A DNA stretch of 64,000 nucleotides. Source: Methanocorpusculum labreanum Z. GTDB taxonomy: Archaea; Halobacteriota; Methanomicrobia; Methanomicrobiales; Methanocorpusculaceae. The notes under the pieces were generated by a model, which ran no database searches, was not told the origin of the DNA, and was given only the letters and a program-made list of their open reading frames with translations. Position numbers and translations under genes: made by a program. The DNA is taken from NCBI RefSeq assembly GCF_000015765.1, contig NC_008942.1:1317921-1381920 (forward strand), in the 5' to 3' direction. How positions within the stretch are numbered: the first letter of the stretch is position 1; every line of letters begins with the position of its first letter. This document shows, piece after piece, positions 35,558 to 42,917 of the stretch.

Positions 35558-35718
35558 GGTGTAGTTGCCGGCAAGATACGCTCGCCCCCTTCAAAGGAAG
35601 AGACAAAGGTCATCTCGGGGTTGTCCGGAGGCGAAACGGAGGTCGATGTTATACATCCGGGTGCGATAATGAGAGAGAAAAGCAGCACAATAAGGAATAG
35701 CGGTTTTTTCAGAATCAT
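35554..35718 (-). pseudogene. Signal-peptide fragment of the C45-like lipoprotein, out of frame with the body
   Basis: 54 codons from ATG 35718 (GGAGTGGT just upstream): MILKKPLFLIVLLFSLIIA then PGC is a lipoprotein signal with lipobox, followed by a Ser/Pro linker and SFEGG, then the frame runs to a stop at 35554. Adding one base in the five-C run at 35585-35589 (plus strand) would join SFEG-GRAYLAG to the hydrolase frame. Either a sequencing error, a real mutation or phase-variable slippage. Confidence 0.65.
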
Positions 35719-35830
35719 ATGACCACTCCACACACAGTCATTAGAGGAATACTCGCACGTGCAAGTATATTATCTCTCCTGACGGGAAAAAGTGAAAATT
35801 ATTTCCTGAAAAAGGACCGGAGGTTGATGA

Positions 35831-36814
35831 TCACTGCCGGCTACGCTCCAGTATCCGCCGGCACAAAAACGTCAGATACAAAGACGGCTGTTTCTTCTGC
35901 CCGAAATCCCATCCCTTGAACTTCTGATAGACCGACTCGGGCACGAACAGTCCGTCCTCACGCATTTTACCCCGGATGACTGCCGTCATTTCACGAAAAC
36001 CCGGATCCTGCCGGACAAAATCGAATCTGCTCAACACATCCGCAACGCTCACGATATCATACCAGAGAGCAGGAGCCTTCAGTTTTCTGAAATCGGTCCC
36101 CATGTAAAACATGTACGGATGGACCTCGAGACTTCGCTCCCACAACGAGAGAAGACCGTCTGCCAGACCTTTTGCCGTTTCGCTGTCCCGATATTCAGGG
36201 ATTTCAGACAGCAGTCGGAGCATGATCAGCGATGCATACGGGCAGTTGTCGCTCTTTTTTCCCGGGCCGCGAAACCTGCCAAGCTCTTTTGAGACCACGC
36301 AGGGAAACCCGTCTCCGGCAAAAAACCCGAGAAGATACGCGACACCCTGCCGGATAGAGGCCTCGTAATCGACGCCGGCTCTTACCAGAGCAAGCAGGAG
36401 AAGGGGTGCGTCGCACAATGCCCAGCCGAAGGTGTCCTCGCCGCTTCCGCCGAAGTGCCGGGGGATGTTGATCTTCGACTGATACACGCCGTTTTCGTCT
36501 TTGTGCGCTAGAATGGCCTCCACGGCGGCGTTGATCTCCGGGACCTCGACGCCAAACCCCAGATCCAGAAGAAACAGCAGTTTATGGATCGGGAGGCCGG
36601 CATTTTTGTGACTCGTCACCAGGACGCCGTGGAAGTCGGCGATATCCCGGATAAGAGCCTGGATCTTTGGATCCGCCAATGCCCGGTCGTGAAGATCGGT
36701 CAACGACGAAGGGTCTTCCTGCAGAACCGTCGATCTCGCGGCATACTGCAGCCATGCCTCCCCGTCACGCAAAAGATCGGCAGTATATCCGTCTCCTTTT
36801 TCCTGTGCATTCAT
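35831..36814 (-). CDS. Alpha/alpha-toroid (prenyltransferase/terpene cyclase-like) protein
   Basis: 327 residues, predicted cytosolic. Repeated helical segments of about 50 residues with G-x-G and W patterns (GVYQSKINIPRHFGGSGEDTFGWALCDAPLLLLAL; GVAYLLGFFAGDGFPCVVSKELG; GLLSLWERS) resemble the squalene-oxidase/prenyltransferase toroid seen in many methanogen proteins. A DxDD cyclase motif is not evident, so activity as a cyclase is doubtful. Function unknown. G-rich tandem repeats lie just upstream. Confidence 0.6.
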   Translation of the reverse strand: MNAQEKGDGYTADLLRDGEAWLQYAARSTVLQEDPSSLTDLHDRALADPKIQALIRDIADFHGVLVTSHKNAGLPIHKLLFLLDLGFGVEVPEINAAVEAILAHKDENGVYQSKINIPRHFGGSGEDTFGWALCDAPLLLLALVRAGVDYEASIRQGVAYLLGFFAGDGFPCVVSKELGRFRGPGKKSDNCPYASLIMLRLLSEIPEYRDSETAKGLADGLLSLWERSLEVHPYMFYMGTDFRKLKAPALWYDIVSVADVLSRFDFVRQDPGFREMTAVIRGKMREDGLFVPESVYQKFKGWDFGQKKQPSLYLTFLCRRILERSRQ

Positions 36815-36867
36815 CAGAGAACTCCTTCATTTTAGTACCGCGATACTGCCACATAAAACATCTGACG

Positions 36868-36894
36868 GATCGGGGGGATCGGGGGGATCGGGGG
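36868..36894. repeat. GATCGGGGG x3 tandem repeat
   Basis: Three perfect 9-bp units give three runs of five or six G separated by ATC on the plus strand, and C-runs on the minus strand, 54-80 nt upstream of the minus-strand gene at 36814. Could form a G-quadruplex-like structure or change length by slippage. Confidence 0.8.
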
Positions 36895-37004
36895 AACCGC
36901 CGGCATTCGGGAACACAAAAAATCCGGTTTTTGTAACCCATCTCTCTGAGTGACAACGGGGGTTTTCCCTCTCCCCCGGGCATTATCGCACCACGCGGTT
37001 TGGG

Positions 37005-37069
37005 ATTTATATCATGTCGGGTCGTAGCTTGATTACACATTCCGGGGGTCCCCGGACAGGAGGTCAGAT
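37005..37069 (+). promoter_or_regulatory. Promoter and leader hairpin of the small gene at 37070
   Basis: ATTTATATC at 37005-37013 is a TATA box. TCCGGGG/CCCCGGA at 37041-37056 forms a compact hairpin in the leader, ending 3 nt before the GGAGGT ribosome-binding site (37059-37064). Confidence 0.45.
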
Positions 37070-37357
37070 ATGATGAATGATATTCCCCCAACACTCCAGG
37101 AGCAGCTTACTCCGTTATTTTTCAAAAAGGACGTTTATTCAGGGAAGCTCTGCGAAAAAGGAAAGGAGATCCGAAGGCTCCAGCTCGAACTGATGAAGGA
37201 GGGGCAGCCTGCCGAAGAACTCCTGAGACGCTCCAGAAGTCTGATCGAGGAAGCGACTTATCTTACCACGAAACTGAGAGCTCTGGAGCGGGAGATCGAC
37301 GGCGTTTTGACCCAGGAACTGCTGATCACTGGCAAGAGGGAGAGGGCGGAGGGATGA
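37070..37357 (+). CDS. Small helical protein of unknown function
   Basis: 95 residues, highly charged, predicted two-helix coiled coil (about 25-85: KLCEKGKEIRRLQLELMKEGQPAEELLRRSRSLIEEATYLTTKLRALEREIDG). The start has GGAGGT 5 nt upstream of ATG 37070 and 8 nt upstream of ATG 37073. The 3' end overlaps the 3' end of the convergent hybrid cluster protein gene by 32 nt. I do not recognise a family. Confidence 0.65.
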   Translation: MMNDIPPTLQEQLTPLFFKKDVYSGKLCEKGKEIRRLQLELMKEGQPAEELLRRSRSLIEEATYLTTKLRALEREIDGVLTQELLITGKRERAEG

Positions 37358-38963
37358 TCCCAAGACTCACCATATCCTCCGCCGGCGTCGAGATCAGCTG
37401 AACGTCGAACTTCTTTACGAGCATGTTCAGCACGTCCGGCGACAAACATGCCGGCAGATTTGGTCCGATCATGATGTTTTTGATGCCCAGCGCCAGCAGA
37501 ACCAGAAGCACCAGGATCGCCTTCTGCTCATACCACGCGATATTGAATGAAAGCGGGAGGTTCTCCACTTCCACATGCAAAGCCTTTGCTAACTCCTGAG
37601 CGATCACCACAAGAGAGTACGAATCATTGCACTGCCCGGCATCCAGAACCCGGGGGATGCCTTCGATATCGCCGAGACCAAGACGGTTATACCGGTACTT
37701 CGCACACCCTGCCGTAAGAATGACCACGTCGTTTGGCAGCGCCTTTGCAAACTCCGTGTAATATTCACGCTCCTTGTGCCGGCCGTCGCATCCCGCCATC
37801 ACGACGAAATGTCTGATCTTCCCCCGCTTCACGAGATCGAGGATCTTTGGAGCGAAAGCAAGTACCGCGTCATGACCTGCGCCGGTCACGAGATCCCCGC
37901 ACTGCAGATCACTCGGCGGACCGCACTTCTTTGCACAGGCGATGATCCGGGAAAAATCCTTCGAGCCGTCCGGCTTCTCCGGGATATGGACGGCGTTTGG
38001 AAAACCGACCGACCCGGTCGTAAAGATCCGGTCCCGATACTCAGGCGGCGGAGGGACAAGACAGTTCGTCGTAAACAGGATCGGGCCGTTGAACTTGGGG
38101 AACTCCTTCTTCTGGTTCGCCCAGGACGTCCCGTAGTTTCCGATCAGATGAGGGAACTTCTTGAAACACGGATGGGCATGGGCGATCAGCATCTCGCCGT
38201 GGGTGTACACGTCGACGCCGGTCCCGCGGGTCTGGCGAAGCAGCAGAAACAGGTCGCGAAGATCGTGACCCGTCACAAGGATGCCGGGATTTGTGCCGAC
38301 CCGGCCGCTCACCGTCGTGATCTCGGTCGGACCGTAGCGTTTGTTCGCCGACTCGAGAAGTGCGAGCACGGTCGCTCCGACCTTCCCGCATTCCATGACC
38401 AGAGCCGCACGCTCCCCAAACGAGTGCTTCTCGAACCGGGAAGCCAGACCCTTATAGATGAAGTTCACGACTGCCGGATCGGTCATTCCAAGCACCTCGG
38501 CATGCGAGTAGTAGGCGGCGATGCCCTTCAGACCGAACAACAGGAGGGAAAACAGGGACCGCTCGTTGTCGTCCTCGATGGAACGGAGCCCGATCCCTCC
38601 GCCAAGCGTGACGATCTCCTCTCTGGATTGCGGGATCCAGGAACATGCCGGCGGCTCTCCCGGGACCGGCCGATAGGCATCCCGAAACGCGATCGCCGCA
38701 TCCAGATATGCGGCGAACCGGGATTCATCGAAGTTCACGTTCGTCAGGGTCGCAAACAATGCCTCGATCACCAGCCGATCCCGCTCCGGTTTCTCCGGCG
38801 GGAGCTTCGCTTCCTTTGGCTGATGGATCTTCCGGTAGGCGATCCCTGAGAGAACAAAGTTCACGGCATCCTGATAACAGGCCGTATCGTTCGTTTTACC
38901 GCAGACGCCTGCGGCCGTGCAGCCGAGGTTTTTGGCGGTTTCTTCGCACTGCTGACAAAACAT
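37326..38963 (-). CDS. hcp: Hybrid cluster protein (hydroxylamine/NO reductase)
   Basis: 545 residues from ATG 38963, which has GGAGATCA upstream; the frame stays open upstream but lacks homology. N-terminal 4Fe-4S ligands C3-x2-C6-x8-C15-x5-C21 and hybrid 4Fe-2S-2O cluster ligands in VYTHGEMLIAHAHPC, TTNCLVPP, LTAGCAKYRYN and LDAGQCND identify Hcp. It reduces nitric oxide or hydroxylamine and protects against nitrosative/oxidative stress in anaerobes. A strong TATA box is at 39022-39032. Confidence 0.96.
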   Translation of the reverse strand: MFCQQCEETAKNLGCTAAGVCGKTNDTACYQDAVNFVLSGIAYRKIHQPKEAKLPPEKPERDRLVIEALFATLTNVNFDESRFAAYLDAAIAFRDAYRPVPGEPPACSWIPQSREEIVTLGGGIGLRSIEDDNERSLFSLLLFGLKGIAAYYSHAEVLGMTDPAVVNFIYKGLASRFEKHSFGERAALVMECGKVGATVLALLESANKRYGPTEITTVSGRVGTNPGILVTGHDLRDLFLLLRQTRGTGVDVYTHGEMLIAHAHPCFKKFPHLIGNYGTSWANQKKEFPKFNGPILFTTNCLVPPPPEYRDRIFTTGSVGFPNAVHIPEKPDGSKDFSRIIACAKKCGPPSDLQCGDLVTGAGHDAVLAFAPKILDLVKRGKIRHFVVMAGCDGRHKEREYYTEFAKALPNDVVILTAGCAKYRYNRLGLGDIEGIPRVLDAGQCNDSYSLVVIAQELAKALHVEVENLPLSFNIAWYEQKAILVLLVLLALGIKNIMIGPNLPACLSPDVLNMLVKKFDVQLISTPAEDMVSLGIIPPPSPSCQ

Positions 38964-39021
38964 TCTGATCTCCTCTCTGCTCAATTCATGAGCTTTCGAT
39001 AGGTGAAAGATGGCGCGCGAA

Positions 39022-39091
39022 GTATATATAGATTCACAATGGCGAAAAAATGAACGGCAAATCAAACAATTTGTCAAAAACGGCGGACAAA
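39022..39091 (-). promoter_or_regulatory. hcp promoter and possible operator
   Basis: On the minus strand TATATATACT (39022-39032) is a strong TATA box about 60 nt before the ATG, giving a short leader with SD. Further upstream TTTGTC-N10-GACAAA (39070-39091) is an inverted repeat at an activator-like position. Confidence 0.5.
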
Positions 39092-39114
39092 AAATAGATT
39101 TGAGATTCGAGCCG

Positions 39115-39786
39115 TTACTCGGCGTGCTGGTCGGAAGCACGGAACCGGGGGGCGTCAAAGAGCGGCGTATCGAAAAGATCCACCGGGCCGGCAAGCCTTC
39201 CGTCACAGAGCGAAAAGCCGAGGCCGACCACCGGGATGACGGTTGTCCGGACATTCGACGAATCACAGAGACTCACAGGGCATACGCCCTGCTGATTTAC
39301 ACCGCGGCGGGCGAACCTCTCGCAGAACGCCGCAACGGACGGGAACTCGCCCTCGGCACGTGCGAGGAAGAGAACCCCGTCCACGATACAGGCATCGTCT
39401 GAGTCCCGTCCGGGGGTCATGACCTCGCCCCATGGCATGACGTCCGACCCGGCGAGAAACAGGAGAAACGGCTCGTTCGCCCTTTCCGGGATCGTCATCC
39501 GGCAGACCGACACCGGGGCGGCATCACAGAACAGATGACGTTTTTGTGCGAGTTCCTCGGCTGCGGAGAAGACCGCGGCAATAAGCGTGTCCGGCAGAAC
39601 ATCCGGATCATGCACCGCGATCAGGACCAGCCGGTCGGCCGTGTGGGTCACGAACGAGTCGGTGAGGATCCCGCCTTCCGCCTTTTTGAGCATCTTTGCC
39701 GCCGTCTGGAGGATATCGGGGAAGACCCGGGTCGTCCCGGAGACCCCGCCGACCGGCTTTGCAAAGACCGAGACCGTCGTGTGCAT
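39115..39786 (-). CDS. Degenerate FBP aldolase/phosphatase (class V FBPase)-like protein
   Basis: 223 residues against about 365 in active enzymes. The first ~120 residues follow the FBPA/P fold start: MHTTVSVFAKPVGG, TRVFPDILQTAAKMLKKA, THTADRLVLIAVHD, ERANEPFLLFLAGSDVMPWG. Metal-binding residues expected in K-A-D-I-G-x-x-x-G-H and G-D-D-L are replaced (KPVGGVSGT, TADRL), and the C-terminal third is missing. Probably not a working phosphatase; perhaps a regulator. Placed 2 nt after class I FBPase, which it may partner or modulate (inference). Confidence 0.68.
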   Translation of the reverse strand: MHTTVSVFAKPVGGVSGTTRVFPDILQTAAKMLKKAEGGILTDSFVTHTADRLVLIAVHDPDVLPDTLIAAVFSAAEELAQKRHLFCDAAPVSVCRMTIPERANEPFLLFLAGSDVMPWGEVMTPGRDSDDACIVDGVLFLARAEGEFPSVAAFCERFARRGVNQQGVCPVSLCDSSNVRTTVIPVVGLGFSLCDGRLAGPVDLFDTPLFDAPRFRASDQHAE

Positions 39787-39788
39787 GT

Positions 39789-40673
39789 TCAGCGAATCGC
39801 CTCGATTTTCGCGATCATCCCTTTGCTGCCGACATACACGGGCGTTCTCTGATGAACCTTTGTCGGGACGATCTCAAGGGTCGAAGACTCGCCGTTCGAG
39901 ACTGCCCCTCCTGCCTGGACCGCGAGGAAACCGATCGGGTTGATCTCGAAGACCAGCCGCAGTTTCCCGGACGCGGACTTCTTCGTCGCCGGATAGGCAT
40001 ACACGCCGCCGTACTCCAGGATCTGGTGGAAGTCGGCCACGAAAGAGCCGGAGTACCGGTTCTTTCCGCCTTCGCACTCGATCGCATTCATGTACTGAAT
40101 GTGTTTCTCGGTCCACTCGGGCCGCAGACCGCCGCTTCCGCAGAGCGTGCCTTCCGGAATCCTCACATTCTCTTTTAAGAGAACGTAGGTGCCTTCCTCA
40201 TTCATCGCAAAGATCGAGACCCCGTTCCCAAGCGAGATCGTCAGCGTCGTCAGCGGGCCGTAGAGCATATAGAATGCGGCGCGAAGCTTGTTACCCGCCT
40301 GAAGAACGTCGCCTTCATAGATCCCGACGATCGTCCCGACGGTCAGATTTACCTTGATAAGCGAGGAGCCGTCTAGGGGATCCATCACGACCGAATACTT
40401 CGCAGAAGGAGACATCTCGGTGATATCCTCCTGTTCTTCGGAAGCAATGGAACGGACAAGCCCGCTTTCCTGGAGAACTGAGGTGATCCTGGTGTCGGCC
40501 CAGGTGTCCATCTCGGCCTGATCCTCGCCGGAAGAGTTCGTGGAGCCCGCATAATTCTGGTTGCTGATAAACGCGGAACGGATCGGTCCTGCCTGGTCCG
40601 CGATCATCATGATTATTTTTCCCAAATCCTCAGGGGCATGTGAGGCGGAAAGATACTCCTGCAAGGTTTTCAT
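39789..40673 (-). CDS. fbp: Fructose-1,6-bisphosphatase, class I
   Basis: 294 residues from ATG 40673 (MKTLQEYLSAS), chosen since the longer open frame upstream has no family resemblance. Metal-binding DPLDGSS is in VVMDPLDGSSLIKVNLTVGTI, preceded by EEQED; IRYSGS-type NRYSGSFVADFHQILEYGGVYAYPA and the C-terminal INPIGFLAVQAGG motif fit. Releases phosphate from fructose-1,6-bisphosphate in gluconeogenesis. Most methanogens use the bifunctional FBPA/P instead, so its presence beside a degenerate FBPA/P-like gene is notable. Confidence 0.95.
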   Translation of the reverse strand: MKTLQEYLSASHAPEDLGKIIMMIADQAGPIRSAFISNQNYAGSTNSSGEDQAEMDTWADTRITSVLQESGLVRSIASEEQEDITEMSPSAKYSVVMDPLDGSSLIKVNLTVGTIVGIYEGDVLQAGNKLRAAFYMLYGPLTTLTISLGNGVSIFAMNEEGTYVLLKENVRIPEGTLCGSGGLRPEWTEKHIQYMNAIECEGGKNRYSGSFVADFHQILEYGGVYAYPATKKSASGKLRLVFEINPIGFLAVQAGGAVSNGESSTLEIVPTKVHQRTPVYVGSKGMIAKIEAIR

Positions 40674-40775
40674 AGTATCTATGATATGCGTGCTGGAGGC
40701 AAAAAAACGTATCCTGAACGAAGGAACGAAACCAAAAACTGAGCCTCTCACCCAGCGAATCGAGATCCGTGGAAA

Positions 40776-40821
40776 GAAAAAAAGAGGCCGCCGGGTTATC
40801 CGGACCCGGTCCCGCGGCGGC
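40776..40821 (-). terminator. Hairpin plus T-run terminator
   Basis: Reading the minus strand, a G/C-rich hairpin (40821-40787, arms with GCCGCCG/CGGCGGC) is followed by CTCTTTTTTTC. It lies just after the stop codon (40837) of the lipoprotein gene. Confidence 0.6.
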
Positions 40822-40836
40822 AGAAATGGGCCTGGC

Positions 40837-41523
40837 TTATGCCAGAACTTCGGAGACGACAACGGACCATTCGCCGTCGCACATCACATTGAGCAGATAG
40901 TTGTCGGACTTGGTGATTGGGACAACGATCGTGTCATTGTAGGTTCCAAGGTGGTAGGCAAGCGGCTCTTCGAACGTGTTCGTTGCATCCATGACCGGGT
41001 TGCCGTCATAATCCATCAGGCAGACTCCAATTGCGGTGTTGTTCGTCGCTTTGATCGCAAAAGAGACGTTGCCTTCATTGATCATGAAGAAAGGCGTGGC
41101 TGCATTCCCGATACCGGTAAAGGTCTGGGGCGGGACGCCGTCGATCTGCTGCGGGAAGGCAAACTCTGCTTTCCAGTCGCCGGTTGCATTGATCACCAGC
41201 GTCGGATTGGCGTCGGTCAGCAGAGCATAGGTCCAGACCCATCCGTCTGCGGTTTTGGCAGCTGCTGCCGCGGCGTCGGTGTATCTTCCCTCAATAAAGG
41301 TTTCTGTCTCTTTCGTTTCAACAGAGACGGCGGTGATATTGGCCTGGGTTATGGTGACGGTATAAACGCCGGCAGGGAGTTCGGTTGCGATGCTTTCGTT
41401 TCCGGTCCCGGAAAACGAGGTGCCGGGCGTTGTAGTGGGGGTTCCAACGCAGCCTGCCGTGATGACCAGGCCGACAAGGGCCAGAGCCAGCAGAAGCGCC
41501 GGAAATGTGAAGGTCTTTCTCAT
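40837..41523 (-). CDS. Secreted lipoprotein of unknown function
   Basis: 228 residues. Signal peptide TFTFPALLLALALVGLVITAGC with lipobox cysteine at about 25, then a Thr/Pro/Gly-rich linker and a domain rich in beta strands and N-glycosylation sites (several N-x-S/T). DNPTLVINATGDWKAEF and DGEWSVVV suggest beta-sandwich repeats. No known catalytic motif. Anchored outside the membrane. A hairpin terminator follows. Confidence 0.75.
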   Translation of the reverse strand: MRKTFTFPALLLALALVGLVITAGCVGTPTTTPGTSFSGTGNESIATELPAGVYTVTITQANITAVSVETKETETFIEGRYTDAAAAAAKTADGWVWTYALLTDANPTLVINATGDWKAEFAFPQQIDGVPPQTFTGIGNAATPFFMINEGNVSFAIKATNNTAIGVCLMDYDGNPVMDATNTFEEPLAYHLGTYNDTIVVPITKSDNYLLNVMCDGEWSVVVSEVLA

Positions 41524-41616
41524 AGCGAGTATATCTGCTGGAAGAATATTTTAGAGTTTGGAAAGAATCTCTGGACTAGAGGGGGCAAAAGATGTGGTAA
41601 AAATGCTTTTTAGGTA

Positions 41617-41637
41617 AAAACGGGAAGATCCCGTTTT
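41617..41637 (-). terminator. Hairpin terminator
   Basis: AAAACGGGA-AGA-TCCCGTTTT is a 9-bp stem with a 3-nt loop, overlapping the stop codon of the minus-strand gene; the minus-strand RNA continues with a U-run. Confidence 0.55.
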
Positions 41638-41974
41638 ATGTCCCAAAAGGAGGGGTTTCTCCGTCTGTGCCCGGAGATTGGAGTGATTCATCGAATGCTG
41701 TTGGATCTTCGGTGTTCCTGAACCACGCTGCTATGTCCTCACTGACCGTTTCAGTCTCCTCGGTCTCAATTAGATCATCTCTGAAGAAAGGACTCAATTC
41801 AGCATGTTCAGGGAGTTCCTGCTGAGTTGTGATACTGACATGCAGGATGTGGACATCCCCATTGAATGGATTTTGCGCAGTAACACTGATCTCTTCCTCG
41901 TCGATTGCAGCGACGGGAATGATCAGACACATTGCTGCACACAATAGTGCCAGTATTTTAGAGAGAGTATTCAT
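41636..41974 (-). CDS. Small secreted acidic protein
   Basis: 112 residues: signal peptide (about 1-23, LSKILALLCAAMCLIIPVAA), then a very acidic domain without cysteines (DEEEISVTAQNPFNG ... DDLIETEETETVSED). No family recognised. Two palindromes (42058-42102) lie upstream and may control it. Confidence 0.6.
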   Translation of the reverse strand: MNTLSKILALLCAAMCLIIPVAAIDEEEISVTAQNPFNGDVHILHVSITTQQELPEHAELSPFFRDDLIETEETETVSEDIAAWFRNTEDPTAFDESLQSPGTDGETPPFGT

Positions 41975-42057
41975 GATGTGCGGTTCCTGAGTGTTTACTG
42001 ATTGTTTATTTGGTGTTTATTTACCGGTCTCCCGGCAATACTATTATTCAACGCACA

Positions 42058-42102
42058 TGTAAATAATCATTTACATTTTGTTTTGTAAAATATACATTTA
42101 CA
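42058..42102. promoter_or_regulatory. Paired TGTAAA palindromes (operator-like)
   Basis: TGTAAAT-AATC-ATTTACA (42058-42075, perfect 7-4-7) and TGTAAA-N7-TTTACA (42084-42102) share half sites and have centres about 26-27 bp apart. They lie between the small secreted gene (start 41974, minus) and tRNA-Leu (minus). Two related GTTTATTT motifs are at about 42004-42022. Confidence 0.5.
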
Positions 42103-42222
42103 GGTGTAGCCGTTCAGCAAAAAAACGCCGGATGAAACGCTGTGATAAGGGAAAACATTGTCGTGAAATTAGTGGGTCAAATGGGGAAAATCGGCTGAAA
42201 ATATGATCCGGTAAAAGAGCAA

Positions 42223-42306
42223 TGCGAGGGAAGGGATTCGAACCCTTGAACTCCTAGAGACAGGGTCCTAAACCCTGCGCCGTTAACCTGGCTTGGCAAC
42301 CCTCGC
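42223..42306 (-). tRNA. tRNA-Leu (UAG anticodon)
   Basis: 84 nt with a 7-bp acceptor stem (GCGAGGG/CCCTCGC), class II long variable arm, anticodon stem CAGGG/CCCTG with loop TTTAGGA giving anticodon TAG, and a T arm with GGTTCGAATCC. Discriminator A; the CCA end is not encoded. Confidence 0.95.
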
Positions 42307-42383
42307 AATTTTGACTGTAACATATTGACAGGAAAGGAAAAATAACCTTCGCATTAATCTAGGTGGATGAACAATAGTATTCT

Positions 42384-42536
42384 ATGGTAGTTCAGCACAC
42401 ATGCGGCTTTAAACGCGAGATATTCTGTCGGGAGTGCGGCACCGAACTCGTTCAGGATTCACGGGGAAAACTCTACTGCCCGCGGTGCGGACGGCGGCTT
42501 GCGATCCTCTGTCCCCACTGCGGAAAACTCTGGTAG
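42384..42536 (+). CDS. Small double zinc-ribbon protein
   Basis: 50 residues with eight Cys/His-type ligands: FCRECG, YCPRCG and LCPHCGKLW give three CxxC pairs plus C7. The domain resembles the zinc ribbons used in RNA polymerase or ribosome-associated proteins, but no partner is evident. AGGTGG lies about 17 nt upstream, rather far. The stop falls 9 nt before the end of the convergent DUF1922 gene. Short but composition is clearly gene-like. Confidence 0.6.
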   Translation: MVVQHTCGFKREIFCRECGTELVQDSRGKLYCPRCGRRLAILCPHCGKLW

Positions 42537-42545
42537 ACACGGCCC

Positions 42546-42821
42546 TTATGCGGCCGGACCGTTGAGCCATTCCACATACTTCTCCCGGATCAGGTCGACC
42601 TCTTCTCTTGTCAGGTCGAGACGTCCGGTATGGGAAAGATACCGTTCAACCTCTTTTATGAGCACTTCAGCCTCGGAGAAGTCGTCCACCTCCAGATACA
42701 CCGGCACGTTCCTCACCGAGATCACTTCCCCGCAGACCGGGCAGAGCTTCCACTTGCCGTAATAGTCGGTGTAGGTAAACTGATGACAGCCTGGGCAGCG
42801 GATCACCCGATAGGTACTCAT
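42546..42821 (-). CDS. DUF1922 family zinc-ribbon protein
   Basis: 91 residues from ATG 42821 (MSTYRVIRCPGCHQ). Two cysteine pairs, RCPGCHQFTYTDYYGKWKLCPVCGEVISVRNVPVY, then DDFSEAEVLIKEVERYLSHTG, match the archaeal DUF1922 family (zinc ribbon, function unknown; structure known for a methanobacterial member). An in-frame upstream ATG at 42854 is less likely. Confidence 0.8.
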   Translation of the reverse strand: MSTYRVIRCPGCHQFTYTDYYGKWKLCPVCGEVISVRNVPVYLEVDDFSEAEVLIKEVERYLSHTGRLDLTREEVDLIREKYVEWLNGPAA

Positions 42822-42917
42822 AGATAGTAATTGATGATTGGCGCAGAGAGTCAAAAAGATTGCCCCCTCGCATCAAACCCGTGCTTTTATTAGCCGGCAG
42901 GTAAATATGAAGAGTCT

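Noticed and set aside
38964-39266. N-terminal extension of the hybrid cluster protein (in-frame open region)
   Set aside because: The cluster-binding MFCQQC start at 38963 has its own SD and promoter; the extension covers the promoter.
40674-40862. Extension of the FBPase reading frame upstream
   Set aside because: Arg/Phe/Pro-rich translation unlike the family, which begins at MKTLQEYL.
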